Assembly: GCA_037043235.1 (NCBI GenBank)
Contig: JAWRVZ010000110.1
Span: forward strand, 593,501-657,500
Reading direction: 5' to 3'
Length of the DNA: 64,000 nucleotides
Source of the DNA: Rhodeus uyekii
Taxonomy: Eukaryota; Chordata; Actinopteri; Cypriniformes; Acheilognathidae
Below are positions 1 through 13,105 of the stretch, piece after piece; positions within the stretch are counted from its first letter, which is position 1, and every line of letters begins with the position of its first letter. A model generated the notes under the pieces. That model searched no databases. It was not told the DNA's origin and was given only the letters and a program-made list of their open reading frames with translations. The position numbers and the translations under genes were made by a program.

Positions 1-3000
1 GTACAGAGAAGTTTTACAGTGCTACTTTCCAAACAGAAACTACATCTTTAACACATTTATTGAGCTTGCTCTGTGTATTTGCATTGAAAGCCGGTTATGA
101 AACAACAAAAAATACCTTAAATGTAAAAAAAAGTTTTTTACATTTGTATTCACCTTTTTGATTTTGATCTGAGCTCAGCATTTATTTTATACAGTATTTT
201 GAAATGTTGTTTAGCGCACACATTACTAATTGTACACATTTGTTGATGCATTAAATAATCTACATTTAAAAAAATATGTTATTGTTCTTAAGAATCATAA
301 TCATTTTTGACATATATCGTGGAAACGACAGCTATTTTCTCATTCACGTGCACATGCTCATCGTCCTCTGCAATGTAAGCGGAAATATTAAGTGGTTCTT
401 AAGATAATGAGGTTGTAGAGTCAGTAAAAGGATTTAAGACTAGTAAAAGCCGACAAACCCAACAGCTGACAGCCTGCTAATGGATGTAAAACTTTCTGGA
501 AAGTATCGTCCTTTCATTTTCATTTGCAAAGCTTAATTAATCTGTTGATTTCAACTATAATGCTCACATGTATATTTTGTTATGTTATGGAGGAAAAAGA
601 AAACAAGTTGAGGCGACTACTAAGGGCACCATCTTTTCGTAGGCACACATTAATTCACTGCCTTTTTTCAACATTTTCTCACATTTTGTACAACAATTGT
701 ATTAAGAATAAAGGGCCATGTAACTTTTATAATCAGCTGCATAAAAACTTGCGTTTTGTCTTCTTTGAGAAGGAAAAGTAAGGCTGATTATCTGTTGGCT
801 AACTGCTGTTTGGTCAGACTACTTCTACAAGTAAAATATGGATTTATAACTGGAATCTGATTCTTGAATGAATTCCTTGAATTGGTTTGTTTCCATAAAT
901 TGGTCAAAAGGGGAATCAAAAAGGTAGAGTTTATTTAGAGTGGTTTCTCACTCATAAAACAAAACAGAAAAAACACTCAATATGAACGAAAGAATTCAAT
1001 ATGAACGTATACAGTCAAAACAAAAATGCAAAAACACCAACACCGAATGACTCTTCTGTAGTTTGACATTTTCTAAATCTGTGTCAAAACATGAAAAGAC
1101 TAAAATAGGGCCGATTCTGTTCATATTACACGTTTAAATCCAAATCATATATGAACAGTATAGAGCCATTCTACAAAACATTTATTTCTTTCGTGTTACT
1201 TATCCAGTTCATTTAATCTTGATTCTGGTATATGCATGTAACGTTAATTCCTGTATCTCTCCCCTCCTCTTTCCTGGTGCTATCATTTCTCTTTAGTCTG
1301 CTTTTTTTGCATCACTCCCCCTATCCATATCTGTTACATTTCTGTGGGTTTTATCTCTCTCTCAATCATGGCTCTCAAACCACTTTGCTCATTATTGCAT
1401 TTGGCGCATTGATGACTTTGTTCACCAATTTGTATTGAGTCCCATCTATTTCCTCACTCTCTCCTCCGTCTCTTTTCACTCTGTACCCTCCCTTCATCTC
1501 AAGATCCTGTTTCAAGACAATCAAATCAGCATGAGACATCTAACACTTAACAATCTTCTACTCTTCATATACTCCAGCAGTGCTAGAGCGTAGCCCCACT
1601 CTGCTGCCTCTCATTTGATTTGGTCCTTTGTTATGCGTTACTCCTTCATTGTGTCTGTTTTTGTGGGAAAGCAAGTCCCAGATGTATTGAACTTATAGAG
1701 ACAGAACCACATGTTAATGGTTTCACTCTTGGCCATGTCAAGTAATGTTGCCTCTCATTTGTGGTTAAAGTGTGTGTGTGTGTGTTTGCGCTGGTTGTGG
1801 GATTCATCCTAAATTGCCTTTCTGTTTCCCAGAATAATTGATATTAGTGTTAATGATAGTCTGGCACTCTCATCCAGCTCGATGTTTCAGTTGTAAGAAC
1901 TAATATATAAATAAAAACATAATATATAATATAAATTCAGCATGGTAACATATTGTCTTTTGACGTTACACAATAGTTTTCAGCAGTGATATTAATAAGT
2001 TCTGAAGGATTGTGTGATACTGGAGCAATGACGCTGAAAATTTATAAATTCACTAAAATAAATTACATATTAAAATAGTAAAACAGTTACAAAACTTTAT
2101 AATAAAATAAATTAAAATCAATGCATAACTATAAATAATGTATTGTTGATGGTGCTTAGAATAAATAAATGTGAGAATAAGAGACTTCTTTAAAAAATAA
2201 ATCATACTTTATTTTGCTTTAGTCTTCTGTGACAATTCACTGCTCTAAGACTTTATGAGAGATCCAAGTGCAGCATTTACCACGATCCACCAGTTGATCG
2301 CAACGGTAATGTGGGTAGATCGGAAGGAAATAACAAAGTAGATGTCAGCCCTTCTCACTGTGAAATTTGTCACTTGATTGACGTACAGGGCAACCAGTGT
2401 GACATCTGACCTTTTCTAACACATGGGTCACGGCACCAAGAACTCTAGCAAGTTCGCTAGAAAGCCTCCAATTTATTTCTTTTAAACTTAAGAAAGGGTA
2501 TAAAAATGAGTGGAGGACTTGGACAAATTCAGAAGTCAAAAAACGTATTGCTATACAGAGTGGGAGGTTTTTTTCACTGTCATTTTCGAAGTGCGTTTGC
2601 CTCATCTGCCAGTCTATCATCGCTATACCAAAGAAGGGAAATGTGGAGCGGCATTTTCAGACTGTTTATAAAAATTAAGACACTGACTTCGCTCCGAAAA
2701 GCAAACTGAGAAGAAGAAGGGTGAAGGAACTAAAATCTCAATTGTCCAGAGTGCAGTAATGTTGTGCAAACTCAAAAAATGTACTGTTGTATTGTGCAAT
2801 ATGTGTTCATGTATGTATGCAAGCTACACCAACATATATTGTGCATATAAAGAATTCTCAATATAATATTGAGAAAATATATATAAATATATGTTTTGCA
2901 TTTTTATAGTATGTAGATCATTTTGACCTGGTCATTTTAGAAATAGCTCACAAGCCAAAAAAGTGTGGGCATGTGTCTGATTCTGTTCTTTTGTAATGGA

Positions 3001-3442
3001 CACTGTATGTATGCTTATATTGAGTAAGGGACTAAGTCTATGGGACTAAGCCTTAACTTTTCCAGTAAATTGATTTGTACATTTTTCTAAGTTGCTTGGT
3101 AAGAGAGCATCTGCTAAGAGTGTCAAATGTACATTTTTTATGTGGATAACAGACAGAATAACTGGTGGAAGAATAAGAAAAGAGGGAGGAGAGAGGGTGG
3201 GACTAGGAGGAATAGAGGTCTTCTGTGAAAGCATTTGATGTTGAGGTGCGGAGACTTTTTACCAGGGAAACAAATAAGGAAGATTACTGAAGAAGCTTTT
3301 TTGACTTTTGTTGACCAAACAAAGGGTAAAGCATTTGGACAGACTCATCACCAGCATTAACATATGCTTAACTAAACATTCATGCAAATACGCTGATACA
3401 CTCAGAGTGTCATTTTTCTGAATGCAGCAGTTTTCTGGAAAA
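1..3442. other. AT-rich 5' flank of p2rx3, no gene recognised
   Basis: No exon with convincing coding character was found here on either strand. The short open frames have no family resemblance and no splice context. A short TG microsatellite lies near 1771-1784. The stretch around 1975-2215 matches one end of a cyprinid small inverted-repeat element seen several more times in this window. The last few hundred bases presumably hold the p2rx3 promoter and 5' UTR, but no clear TATA box or CpG island marks them. Confidence 0.5.
1975..2215 (+). repeat. Partial copy of cyprinid small inverted-repeat element
   Basis: Phrases such as 'gaaggattgtgtgatactgg', 'gatgctgaaaatt'-like and 'aataagagacttcttt' occur in the same order as in the fuller copies at 37036-37508 and 43258-43734. 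Those end in inverted copies of a 'TTTGAACnGTAGTG'-type terminus. This copy keeps only the right-hand half. The family resembles non-autonomous DNA transposons that are common in carp and zebrafish introns, but I cannot assign a superfamily. Confidence 0.6.
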
Positions 3443-4121
3443 ATGTGGAACTGTGTAACAGATTTCTTTACTTATGAGACGACCAAGTCTGTGGTTGTAA
3501 AGAGCTGGACCATCGGCATCATCAACCGAGTCGTCCAACTCCTCATCATAACGTACTTCATTGGGTGAGTGTTTTGACAAAACATTTTTACAATGCTAGT
3601 GGAATAGAGAGACTTTTAAACTTGTGCTCAAACAAATAAAAAAGGAAAGCATATTTGTGTTTAAAAACTTTGTAAAAATTATTTATTAAGCATTTATTAA
3701 ACTTAATGTTAATGTCAACATTTTACTGATTGCATCTGTTCTTATTATTTATTGAACCTGAGCTTACATGAACTAACAATGAACAGGTGTATTATTGTTA
3801 TTAATGTTAACTAAGATTAATGAAGACTTATAAATGTAATGCTGATTGTTAATGTTAGTGAATGCATTAACCTTAGGGTTACCAAAGAAACATATTGCAG
3901 TTAATTATTAGGCATATTGGATTTAAATTACCTTTTTTTTTTTTTGTCTTTTTGTGGTGACATAATTGATGTAAAGTAGAACGCAGTTTTATGAGACTAA
4001 ACATATTTGTTCTTGCATGAAAATCGTACATTTTACGTGAAGTATTTTGTAATATTTGTGAGCATTTTACATTAGAAAAAGTAAAAAATGAAGACAATTA
4101 ATCACTCCTGTTTTCCTAACT

Positions 4122-4158
<37 letters not shown>

Positions 4159-7100
4159 CCCACCTCTTTCAGCTGGGTGTTTTTGTATGAGAAAGCATAT
4201 CAAGTGCGAGACACAGCTATCGAGTCATCAGTGATGACTAAAGTGAAAGGTTTTGGAGAGTATAACAACCGGATCATGGATGTAGCCGATTATGTCACAC
4301 CCACTCAAGTAAATCTGATGTTTTAGATGATTTAAAAGAATATATACATACTTTATTTATATTTTCATTAATAATTTTTATTACAAATGTCTATAAATGT
4401 TAATCTGAGTTTGTGTACATAACATAGCACACTATATTTTGATGTCAGAATTGTCACCAAAATTAAATAGAAAAAAATCTCCCTTTTGGGACACGTGACG
4501 ACCCAGCTATCAAAAATATGTTCTAAGAATTTGGCACAATTTTTCTAAATTTTTGGCAAGTTATGAAAACGATATTTCTGAATGTTTTCTGAACATTCAA
4601 AATTTCCTGCATTTTTACTTAAAAAACATTTTTATTTTTTTATGCAAAAATTCGATTTTATCATTTACCAACATTAAGGGAACATTATTGAATGGTTCTC
4701 TGAACATTCTGAAACAAAAACAAGTCTTAAGATTTTAAAAACATCTTAAACTAAAGTGATTCAGAAAAAATAACAATTCCACGAATGATGTATAAATAAT
4801 ATTCTCAAAACACTAGCACAAAAACTTTATCGAAGAGATATTTAAGCCTAAAACAAAAATTAAGTCATCATTTACCCGCCCTGGTGCTGTTGTAATGCTG
4901 TATGGCCTTCTTTCTTTTTCGGACCACAATAAAAGAAAAAAAGACAAGTGAGTGAATGGAATGGTGCAGGGATGACTTCTGAAATCTAAAGACTAATTCA
5001 TAACGAATTTCCTGAGGGTTGTTTAAATTTATGTGTAAAATAAAGCCTGTGGTAAACATAACTTAATGTATACCGTAGTCTTCCAGGTTTTGACGTCATC
5101 CTTGCACCACTTGACCAGCATTAAGTTTTTAAAAAAGTATCACAGACAACCTTAAATTTACATCCTGTGTTCTGCGGGTATACGATAGTCTAAAACAAGA
5201 TACAAATTGTTACGCATAGGACTATTCTGTGACACCTTTGCTTCTTTTTTAAAAGCTTGATCCTGGTCGCCATTCACTTCCACTATATATAAAACAAAAT
5301 AAAAACTTGTTGTGGTCTAATAAAGAAAGAGCAAGTAAATTATAATGGATTTTTGTTTTTGGGTGAACTATCCCTTTAAAGACAAGATAACTTTGAATGC
5401 ACATTCTATTAACATTACTGGAAGAACGTTTGCTTATAACTTTGAGAGAACCTTGCTAGAATTTGACAAAGTTCTGAAAACGGTTTTTGTTAGCTCGGGA
5501 TGTTCTTACTTGGAAAGTTTATTCCCCCATATCAAATTCATATCAGTTTATAGCATGTCTTTTTTTACACAATTAAATGTGTGTGCGCGCATGTGTCCAC
5601 CAGGGGGCGTCAGTTTTCTGCGTCATCACAAAGCTCATCACGACAGAGAACCAAGTTCAAGGATATTGTCCAGAGGTGAGTGAGGACACACTGCTCTGAA
5701 TTAATGTGTTTCTCGAAGTACTAAAATCTATCAAGATTAATGTACACAGATTTAATTGATTCTTGTCTGTGTTTGTCTATGTAACTCTTCAGAGTGAGAA
5801 GAAATTCCTATGTGACAACGATGGTACTTGTAAGAAGCAGATGTCAAAACCATCTAGCAATGGTAAAATTCTAAGATTCTTTGCATTCTTTGTGAGATAA
5901 ATATTATCTATAAGTTTACTGAAGGATCAAGAAGAATCAAAGTTTTACATCAAATCATTTATAATAATAAATGACATTATTTTTAATTATATCTTAAATA
6001 CCCCCTGTGGTGATAATCAAGTTTTCAATATTGTTTATGTCTGTATATTGTTTCAATATTTTTAAGACAAACCATGAAAATTCACATGTCAACACCATTG
6101 CTGAGTATTTTAAAACCGCAGTGTACCAAAGACAGTCTCAAAACATGTATGATGTCAAAGTACCACGAGAGCAGACGGCTCCATATGTTTTCGAATTGCT
6201 CTTGTGTTACTTTGATGTCATACTCAGATTGGTCTGCGCCTTATGGAAACTTGTTTTCACTACGGAATACTTTTTTTTTTAAAGATAATTGTGACGTTTT
6301 ACCTCACAATTGTGACGTTTTACCTTGTGAATTTACATTTCACAGTTTGACTGTTTTCATCACAATTTCCAAGTTTATGTCTCACAGTTCTGACCCTTTT
6401 TCCTCACAATTGCGATTTTACGTTCTGATGTTAAATTTCCTCACAATTGCAAGTTTGTGTCTCACAATTCTGATTTGTTTTCTCAGAAATGCGAGTTTAC
6501 GTCTCACAATCCTGACTTTATAACTCACAATTGCGAGTTTACGTTCTGACGTTTTTCCTCACAAAACTGACCTTTTTTTCCTCCTAAGTTTACGTCTCAC
6601 AATTTGACTTGTTTTCTCAGAAATGCGAGTTTACGTCTCACAATCCTGACTTTATAACTCACAATTGTGAGTTTACGTTATTACTTTTTTTCCTCACAAT
6701 TGCAAGTTTACGTTCTGGCTTTTTTCCTCACAATACTGACATTTTTTCCTCACAATTGGAAGTTTACATCTCACAATTCTGACTTTTATTCTCAGAAATG
6801 TGAATTTATATCTCACAATCCTGAGATTACAACTCACAATTGCATGTTATAAAGTCAAAATTGTGAGTTATAACTTGCAATTCTGACTTTATTTCTTCAG
6901 ATTTATATTTTATCAATCAATTCAATTTATAATTGCGGCTTTATGTCACTCAATTCTGAGAAAAGTCAGAATGGCGCGAAGTAATCTCACTTTTTCATAG
7001 AAAAGTCAAAACTGTGAGATAAAAAGTCGCAATTACCTTTATTTTGTGGCAGAAACAAGCTACCATAGAGAGATTATAGACGATTTATAGATTTTATCTT

Positions 7101-10100
7101 TTAAAAATCGTTTGAGAAAAACATTTTAAAAAGCATTAAAGTTCTATAACATCTAATGAGAGACGACATTAAATATATTTTTTTGTGAAATAAAATCTCA
7201 AATAATCTCCATTTGGCAGACGCTTGTATTCAAAGTGACTTACATTGCATTCAAGGAACTCATTGATATTCTAACCAGTTCTTCCCACGAAAAGCAAGAG
7301 CTGATTAGAATATCAATGTGTTTCTTGAATGCAATGTAAGTCGCTTTGGTTAAAAGCGTCTGCCAAATGCATAAATGTAAAATAAATGTAAATAGTAAAA
7401 GAAAAACTTCACAAAAAATTGAGAATTTTTACCGTTAAAGAATTTTTTTTTTCAATTTTACCGTCATTCCCATAGCCACTGTGTTAGAAACACCCTCACA
7501 GCAGCGTTAACTAGTTTCTTGTAACTTTTGCATATTTATATAAAAAGTACAGAGCGTTGTAGAGTTACATTTCAAGGCATGAAGAAACGTTTAAATATGT
7601 CATTGTGATTATCAAAGATTATTTTTAAGGGATAAAATTATTGACTGCAGGGGGACTTTAACAGTTGCAGTGTTTCATTGTGTTTTTTGTTGTTGTTGTT
7701 GTCCTGAAATGGTCAAGGAAACCCCTATTAAATATTATAACAAATTTTACAGTCTGTATGTTAAATTCTGATTTATTGGTTGTACCTCGAAGGGTTGTTG
7801 ACAGGACAATGTGTGCCCTTCAATGCTACCCACAAGGCCTGTGAGATCAAAGGATGGTGTCCTGCAGAGATTGATGAAATTCAACCGTGAGTCCACTTTT
7901 AAATTCACAAATGAATAGATGTGTGAATGTTGAATAAAAGGACTGATGGAGGTTTTTTTTCCTACTCAGAGACCCCATGATGGAGGTGGAGAACTTTACC
8001 ATCTTCATCAAGAACAGCATTCGCTTCCCACGTTTTAACTTCACAAAGTAAATACAATAAAATACAAAGACTGAGAAAAAATCTTATTAACAATCATAAA
8101 TCATTTGCATAATCTACCAGAAAAAGAGCCTTATTGTTTCATAATTAGATCTGCTTTTTCTGTTTTCATCAAATATTTCTCTTTTCCTTTCAGGGGAAAC
8201 TTTTTGCCCAACATCAATAGTAGCTATATAAAGAAATGTAACTTTGATTTTGAGAGTAACATGTATTGTCCAATATTCAAAGTGGGTGATGTGATCCGAT
8301 TTGCACAACAAGACTTTACCACTCTTGCTAAAAAAGTGAGTGTTTCTGTAATCCTATTAATATTGAATAAATTTTGATACTTTTTAAATAATGTATTTGC
8401 AACAAATTAGCATTAACTAAGATTAATAAATGCTGTAGAAGTATTGGTCATTCTTAGTTCATGTTAACTAATGTATTTAACTAATATTAATGTCACTTAA
8501 CGTGTATGTAGACACAGGCAAGAAGATGAAGGAACTGAAATAACAATTATGTTTGATACCGATACTCAGGGGTTAGCTCACAAACGATGTAACATTAACA
8601 AAGACTGACAAAAATTGAGAAGAACACAGGGCTTAAACACATAAGGAACTAATAAGGTAATTGATGAGGGCCAGATGATGGAGATAATTAACAAGACTGG
8701 TGACTGGGAAAACAACACAAGGAGCACATGGGGAACCAGGAAGTAAACACACGGACATGACAGTTCTGTGGCAATTAACAAATTAAACCTTACTGTAAAG
8801 TGTGTTCCAATACAAGTGTTGCAAAAAATATCATAATTAGTTTGGTCACTTAGTTTAAATATTTTCATGCACCACTGGAAATAGTTTCAATATAGACCAA
8901 ATAAATACCTGTTTATAGAAGTTTTGAATAACTGTTGGATAAAACACTACATAAGAACTTAAGAGCAAAGTTAAATGTGTAAGTAATGTGTAAATAATCT
9001 CTGTTTCTTTCTCTCAGGGGGGAGTGATAGGGATAAAAATAGCATGGGTGTGTGATTTAGACAAGGCAGACGATGAGTGTAAGCCCGCCTACTCCTTCAC
9101 TCGTCTGGACGCCATGTCTGAGAGGACTACTGTGTCTCCGGGATACAACTTTAGGTTCTAGAACCTTTTCTTTCCACCTTAAAGTTTAAGCAAGACTTAT
9201 GCAGTCTGCAGGGCTATGATACTGTGAAAGCAAATGCCTTCAATCTGTCCACGTACTTCATCCACATGTTTATAAGACTTTTTGTACTGGCCATATTACA
9301 AAAATGCACCAAATCGTTCAAAGTTGATTGGTTGGGTAATCCTTATTGAAACTGTATCTACTAACATGTCTAAATCTTTTTCCTTAGGTATGCAAAGTAT
9401 TTTAAAATGGAGAATGGAACTGAGTATCGCACTCTGCTGAAAGCCTACGCCATCAGATTTGATGTTTTGGTCAATGGAGATGTAAGTTAATCTTAACATT
9501 TTAGTGCATTTTTTTTCTGCATCTGGGTATAGTTGCTCATTACATTTTCTCTTTAAAGGCTGGAAAATTTGACATGATACCAACTCTAATCAACATGGTT
9601 GCTGCCTTCACCTCTGTTGGTGTGGTATGTGTCTTCATTACAAATTTGTGTGCATGAACATTAAACAGCTTATTTTCACAAAATGGATAATATGAATAGT
9701 TAATTTTGGGTCATTTTCAGCAGAAAGTGTAAATCAATCATTCAGGTTTGTACTGAGTAACCGAGATAGGATCCGAGGCATTCAGCAGGTGGCACAGAGG
9801 TAGCAGGAGGGAGGTAACGTCTCCATTCCCTCCTTCAGGGAACAAGAGTTACAAGAGTTCCCTTTCAGCCAGTCACACTCAACAGTTGATGCTGTAGTCC
9901 ATATGGAAATCACCACAACTGCGGATCCTTCCCAGTGCCCCATTTAAGTCAAACAGACCTATGTTACTGGTGGGACGGAAGGATATAACTTTCCAAGGGG
10001 AAGTTTTGTAGTTGCTGTTCCTGTCTACTTTATTCAGCCATGATTGGTTGGAGGGAAGTGTGCCAAGTCTAGATGGAAAGGATGCTATGGAGGCCATATC

Positions 10101-12151
10101 CTGCCTGTAGGAACGGAACATGTGGACTGACCACTGGGGCAGTACTACATATGTTTCCCCCGTTAGAGGGGAATGCCGCTGCAAATGAGACTTCCCGCAA
10201 CTTACCTATTATACCGTTAACACACAGGAAGAAACTGTCTCCACCCAGAGATTCTAGAGTCTCGCAAAGGTATTAAGTGTCGCCCAGCCTGCAACTCTGC
10301 AGATGTCTGCCACAGAGGTGCTGTGCGCTAGCGCCCATGAGTTGCACTAACTCCGAAGGGGCATTGCATGGCTTGAGTTTGGTATTCCAAGGCAATGGCC
10401 TCCACTATCTAGTGGGTCAAACTCATTCTGGAGACAGCCTTTTCCTTCTGCAGATCTCCAAACCAGACAATGATCTGCTCTGAGCTCCTAAAGTAAATTG
10501 CCTGGATGAGAAAGGGAAACATTGATGCAAGGGTTGGGTCTGCCTTGCAAGTTCAAGGGTAGCGCTTGCAAGTTCACCACCTGGTCCTGAAAAGGAGTGG
10601 TTGGAACTTTGGGCACATATCCAGACTGGGGTCTCAGGACTACATGAGAATCAGCAGGGCCAAATTCCTGGCATGATTCGCTAACCCTAAATCTTAAGTT
10701 TGACTGAATCTTAAGCTCTTGTGGTTCAAGGTGGTGCTCTCTGCAGGGCTGTAAGGACTACAACAAGAAAGGCACAACCACCAAGACTCACCAACCACCT
10801 CATCCTTCCTAACCTTTCACAGTGTCTGTACGAGCAGGCTCTCTGGGGGAAACGCATATCTTTTCCCAGTTGATCTAAAGAATCAGCCAGCTGATATAGG
10901 CGAATGTCCATTTCCCTTTAAGGGAATTACGCACGGAGCTCGTCATTGTAACATATACAGACACATGGGGGATGTACATATCACTGACTTATTATGAGTT
11001 GCTGTGATGAACTTTATGCAAGTTGGATCAACCTTTTGACTTCAGTTGTTTACATTGATTTTTGGTATGATTTTGAATCCAGCTCTCCGTGTCTGGAAGA
11101 TTTTGCTTTCCAACAACTCCTATCATATAATTTTGTTTTTAACAAATCATAGAATGTATATAAATAAATATTTTCAAATACAATATTTCATTCATTTAGA
11201 TACAATGTGTGATTTAAGTGTTCTCTTAAGTTTTTTGAGTAGTGTACTATAATACTAAGATTTTTCTATATTTACTATATTTCAAATATTTATTTAATTA
11301 AAATATTTATAACATTAAAATGTCAATACATGTGTGTGACAGCTGCTTTCACTCATTGTCTGTTCTGGCCTGTCCTGCCATTAAGCACCAAACGTTTAAC
11401 ACAGTTCTGACCAGTATAAGTCAAATAATGAAGATATGTTTATTTAAAGTGGCCCCAAATCTACAAGAACGATCAATCATGATTTACTTGCACTATAGAA
11501 CTGCATAGCTCTTTTTTGTATAATAGATATTTACTTTTGTATACAGTATAACTATAAAATCTTGGCATCAGTTTTGTCATCCATCCTTTTTTTTGTACCA
11601 GATCTGTGCCAGAAAGCAACTTACTCATTGCTACAACAATCATACACATGTGAATCTATGCATACAATATTTTAAAGTGTTAGCATCTGTCCATGAAAGC
11701 TTAATGCATATGTTTAATATTAATGTATGCATATGTTTTTGTGATGTATTCATGAATTATTATTATTGTTCATGTTTAATACTGAAATTAATTCATAATA
11801 GAAAACAATTCATAACTCTTAACCTATTTAGTAGACAAAACTGACTATTTTTCTTTATTTTAGGGTACAGTGCTTTGTGATATCATTCTGCTGAACTTCT
11901 TGAAAGGAGCTGACCAGTACAAGGCCAAGAAATTTGAAGAGGTTTGTATTGAATGTCGCCAACAACATTACACCTATCCAGTTATGATGTCAATAAATGC
12001 CTCTCTCTTCCTCTGTTTCTAGGTATCTGATTCACATATTCAGAGCACTAGTTCATTGTACAGGACCAGGGACCACAGCCAGCAGTCAATCAAACTTGAT
12101 GAGAAGTTCTCTAATGACTCCGGAGCATTTTCCATTGACCGTTATAGTTAA
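3443..12151 (+). CDS. p2rx3: P2X purinoceptor 3 (ATP-gated cation channel), 12 exons
   Basis: Trimeric ATP-gated cation channel of the plasma membrane, known for sensory-neuron signalling. Coding exons are 3443-3564, 4173-4308, 5604-5675, 5793-5862, 7793-7886, 7970-8047, 8194-8335, 9018-9154, 9388-9481, 9559-9624, 11864-11941 and 12023-12151. All phases join, giving 405 residues (human P2X3 has 397). The N-terminus NCVTDFFTYETTKSVVVKSW is diagnostic of P2X3 rather than P2X1, 4 or 5. Visible features are TM1 (about residues 24-45), the N-terminal T-x-K phosphorylation motif (T13/K15), ATP-contacting lysines 64 and 66 in TKVKG, the cysteine-rich ectodomain, NFR before the final lysine-bearing strand, TM2 ending at FLKG, and the YKAKK trafficking motif. 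The start is set by exon 1 homology. Exon 5 has a weak acceptor (tcgaag|GG), but its phase and homology require it. Teleosts have two p2rx3 paralogues and I cannot say which this is. Confidence 0.95.
4124..4153 (+). repeat. (CT)n microsatellite / polypyrimidine tract
   Basis: A pure CT dinucleotide run lies just upstream of p2rx3 exon 2 and forms most of the acceptor's polypyrimidine tract. Length polymorphism here could affect splicing of that exon, which is inference. Confidence 0.9.
4857..5383 (+). repeat. Interspersed inverted-repeat element in p2rx3 intron 2
   Basis: The left part reads 'gtcatcatttacccgccctg' and the right end 'ggtgaactatccctttaaag'. These are the usual ends of a short cyprinid element also present, more compactly, at 44868-44979. 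It has no coding capacity. Confidence 0.6.
6285..7040 (+). repeat. Degenerate short tandem repeat array in p2rx3 intron 4
   Basis: Phrases of roughly 20-25 bases (cctcacaattgcgagttta, cgtctcacaattctgacttt) recur dozens of times with drift. In the right third the same words appear in inverted orientation (agtcagaattgtgagttat). Related words occur at 35845-36110. Open frames across it are low-complexity artefacts. Confidence 0.8.
7210..7369. repeat. Near-perfect 160-bp palindrome of a SINE tail motif
   Basis: The left arm begins catttggcagacgctt and continues through cttacattgcattcaaggaa. The right arm is its reverse complement, ending aagcgtctgccaaatg, around a spacer of about 15-20 bases. 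The arms match the non-tRNA part of the tRNA-derived SINE found at 24999, 32603 and 35889. This looks like two copies fused head to head, or a small inverted-repeat element derived from it. Confidence 0.75.
9730..10950 (-). mobile_element. Decayed DIRS-type retrotransposon fragment (tyrosine recombinase end)
   Basis: Read on the minus strand, 10262-10600 carries remnants of the tyrosine recombinase region common in teleost DIRS elements: pieces resembling IVEAIALEYQ, followed in a shifted frame by SAELQAGRH where intact elements read D-I-C-R-A-A-G-W. Stops and frameshifts are frequent, so it is dead. The flank at 9780-9870 (ggaggtaacgtctccattcc, ccttcagggaacaagagtta) matches the usual non-coding tail of the same family. 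It lies wholly inside p2rx3 intron 10. Family assignment is from memory. Confidence 0.6.
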
Positions 12152-12291
12152 TAGTGTATCAACGCGGACACCTTTGTGAAGGATTCCACAATTATTCAAA
12201 TTTCTTCATTAATTCATCGCACGTCATACCAGTCATAATCTTTCTCATTTTTTCAATTAACCTTGAACCTTCCACATAGAATAGTCTATAG

Positions 12292-12293
<2 letters not shown>

Positions 12294-12357
<64 letters not shown>
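12294..12357 (+). repeat. (TA)n microsatellite
   Basis: About 32 uninterrupted TA units lie 140 bases past the p2rx3 stop codon, probably within its 3' UTR or immediately downstream. The minus-strand open frame of repeated Ile-Tyr is an artefact of this run. Confidence 0.95.
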
Positions 12358-12360
<3 letters not shown>

Positions 12361-12696
12361 TATAGTCTGTATACGTCACACACATTTGATTCCTAATTTT
12401 ATATTTAGCTTAGCCATTAAGTATATTTTATAATCATCATCAAATTACACTCATAAGCTCAAAATTTATTATTTGCCCAAGTTGTCGAATATATGAAAAC
12501 TTTTTTGTGTGTGTAAATAATGGTATTAAGTAAATACTCAAATTCTGCTATGTATGCTGGCAGTGTTAGCATGGCCTTTACACAACTATTAATTAGATAC
12601 AAATATTCAATAATTTGTGTGATTGTTTAGTAGGCAGCCAAATGCAACTATGCAATTGTATGTTTTTTATTTTAAAAATAATAGGTTTTTGTAAAA

Positions 12697-13105
12697 GAGA
12701 ATTTAGGACTCTCACTATTGGCCAAGTGTGGATGAAAACATCCCGTCCTTCGGATGAGACGTTAAACCGAGGTCCTGACTCTCTGTGGTCATCAAAAATC
12801 CCAGGATGTCCTTCGCAAGAGTAGGGGTTCAACCCCGGCATCCTGGCCAAATCTGCCCATTGGCCTTGGTCCATCACGGCCTCCTAATCACCCCATACTC
12901 TAATTGGCTTCGTTGCTCTGTCTCATCTCCACCATTAAGCTGATGTGTGGTGAGCATTCTGGCGCAATATGGCTGCCGTCGCATCATGCAGGTGGTACTG
13001 CACATTGGTGGTGGTTGAGGAGAGTCCCCACCTTCCATGTAAATTGCTTTGAGTGTCTGGAAAAGCGCTATATAAATGTAACAAATTATTATTATTAATT
13101 ATTAT
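12697..13105 (+). mobile_element. SINE3-type element, 5'-truncated (body and tail only)
   Basis: The body has 'cgtccttcggatgagacgtt', 'tgactctctgtggtcatcaa', 'tggctgccgtcgcatcatgc' and the tail 'agcgctatataaatgtaa' followed by ATT repeats. This is the body of the 5S-derived SINE3 family of zebrafish and relatives. The 5S-like head seen in the copy at 23513 is missing here. Confidence 0.75.

Noticed and set aside
5601..5683. Open frame through p2rx3 exon 3 reading RHHKAHHDREP
   Set aside because: Wrong frame. The exon in the phase set by its neighbours reads the P2X3 sequence VFCVITKLITTENQ.
9296..9583. Minus-strand ORF across p2rx3 exon 9
   Set aside because: Shadow of the conserved P2X3 exon on the plus strand.
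12192..12383. Small ORF rich in Ile-Tyr repeats
   Set aside because: Translation of the TA microsatellite, not a gene.
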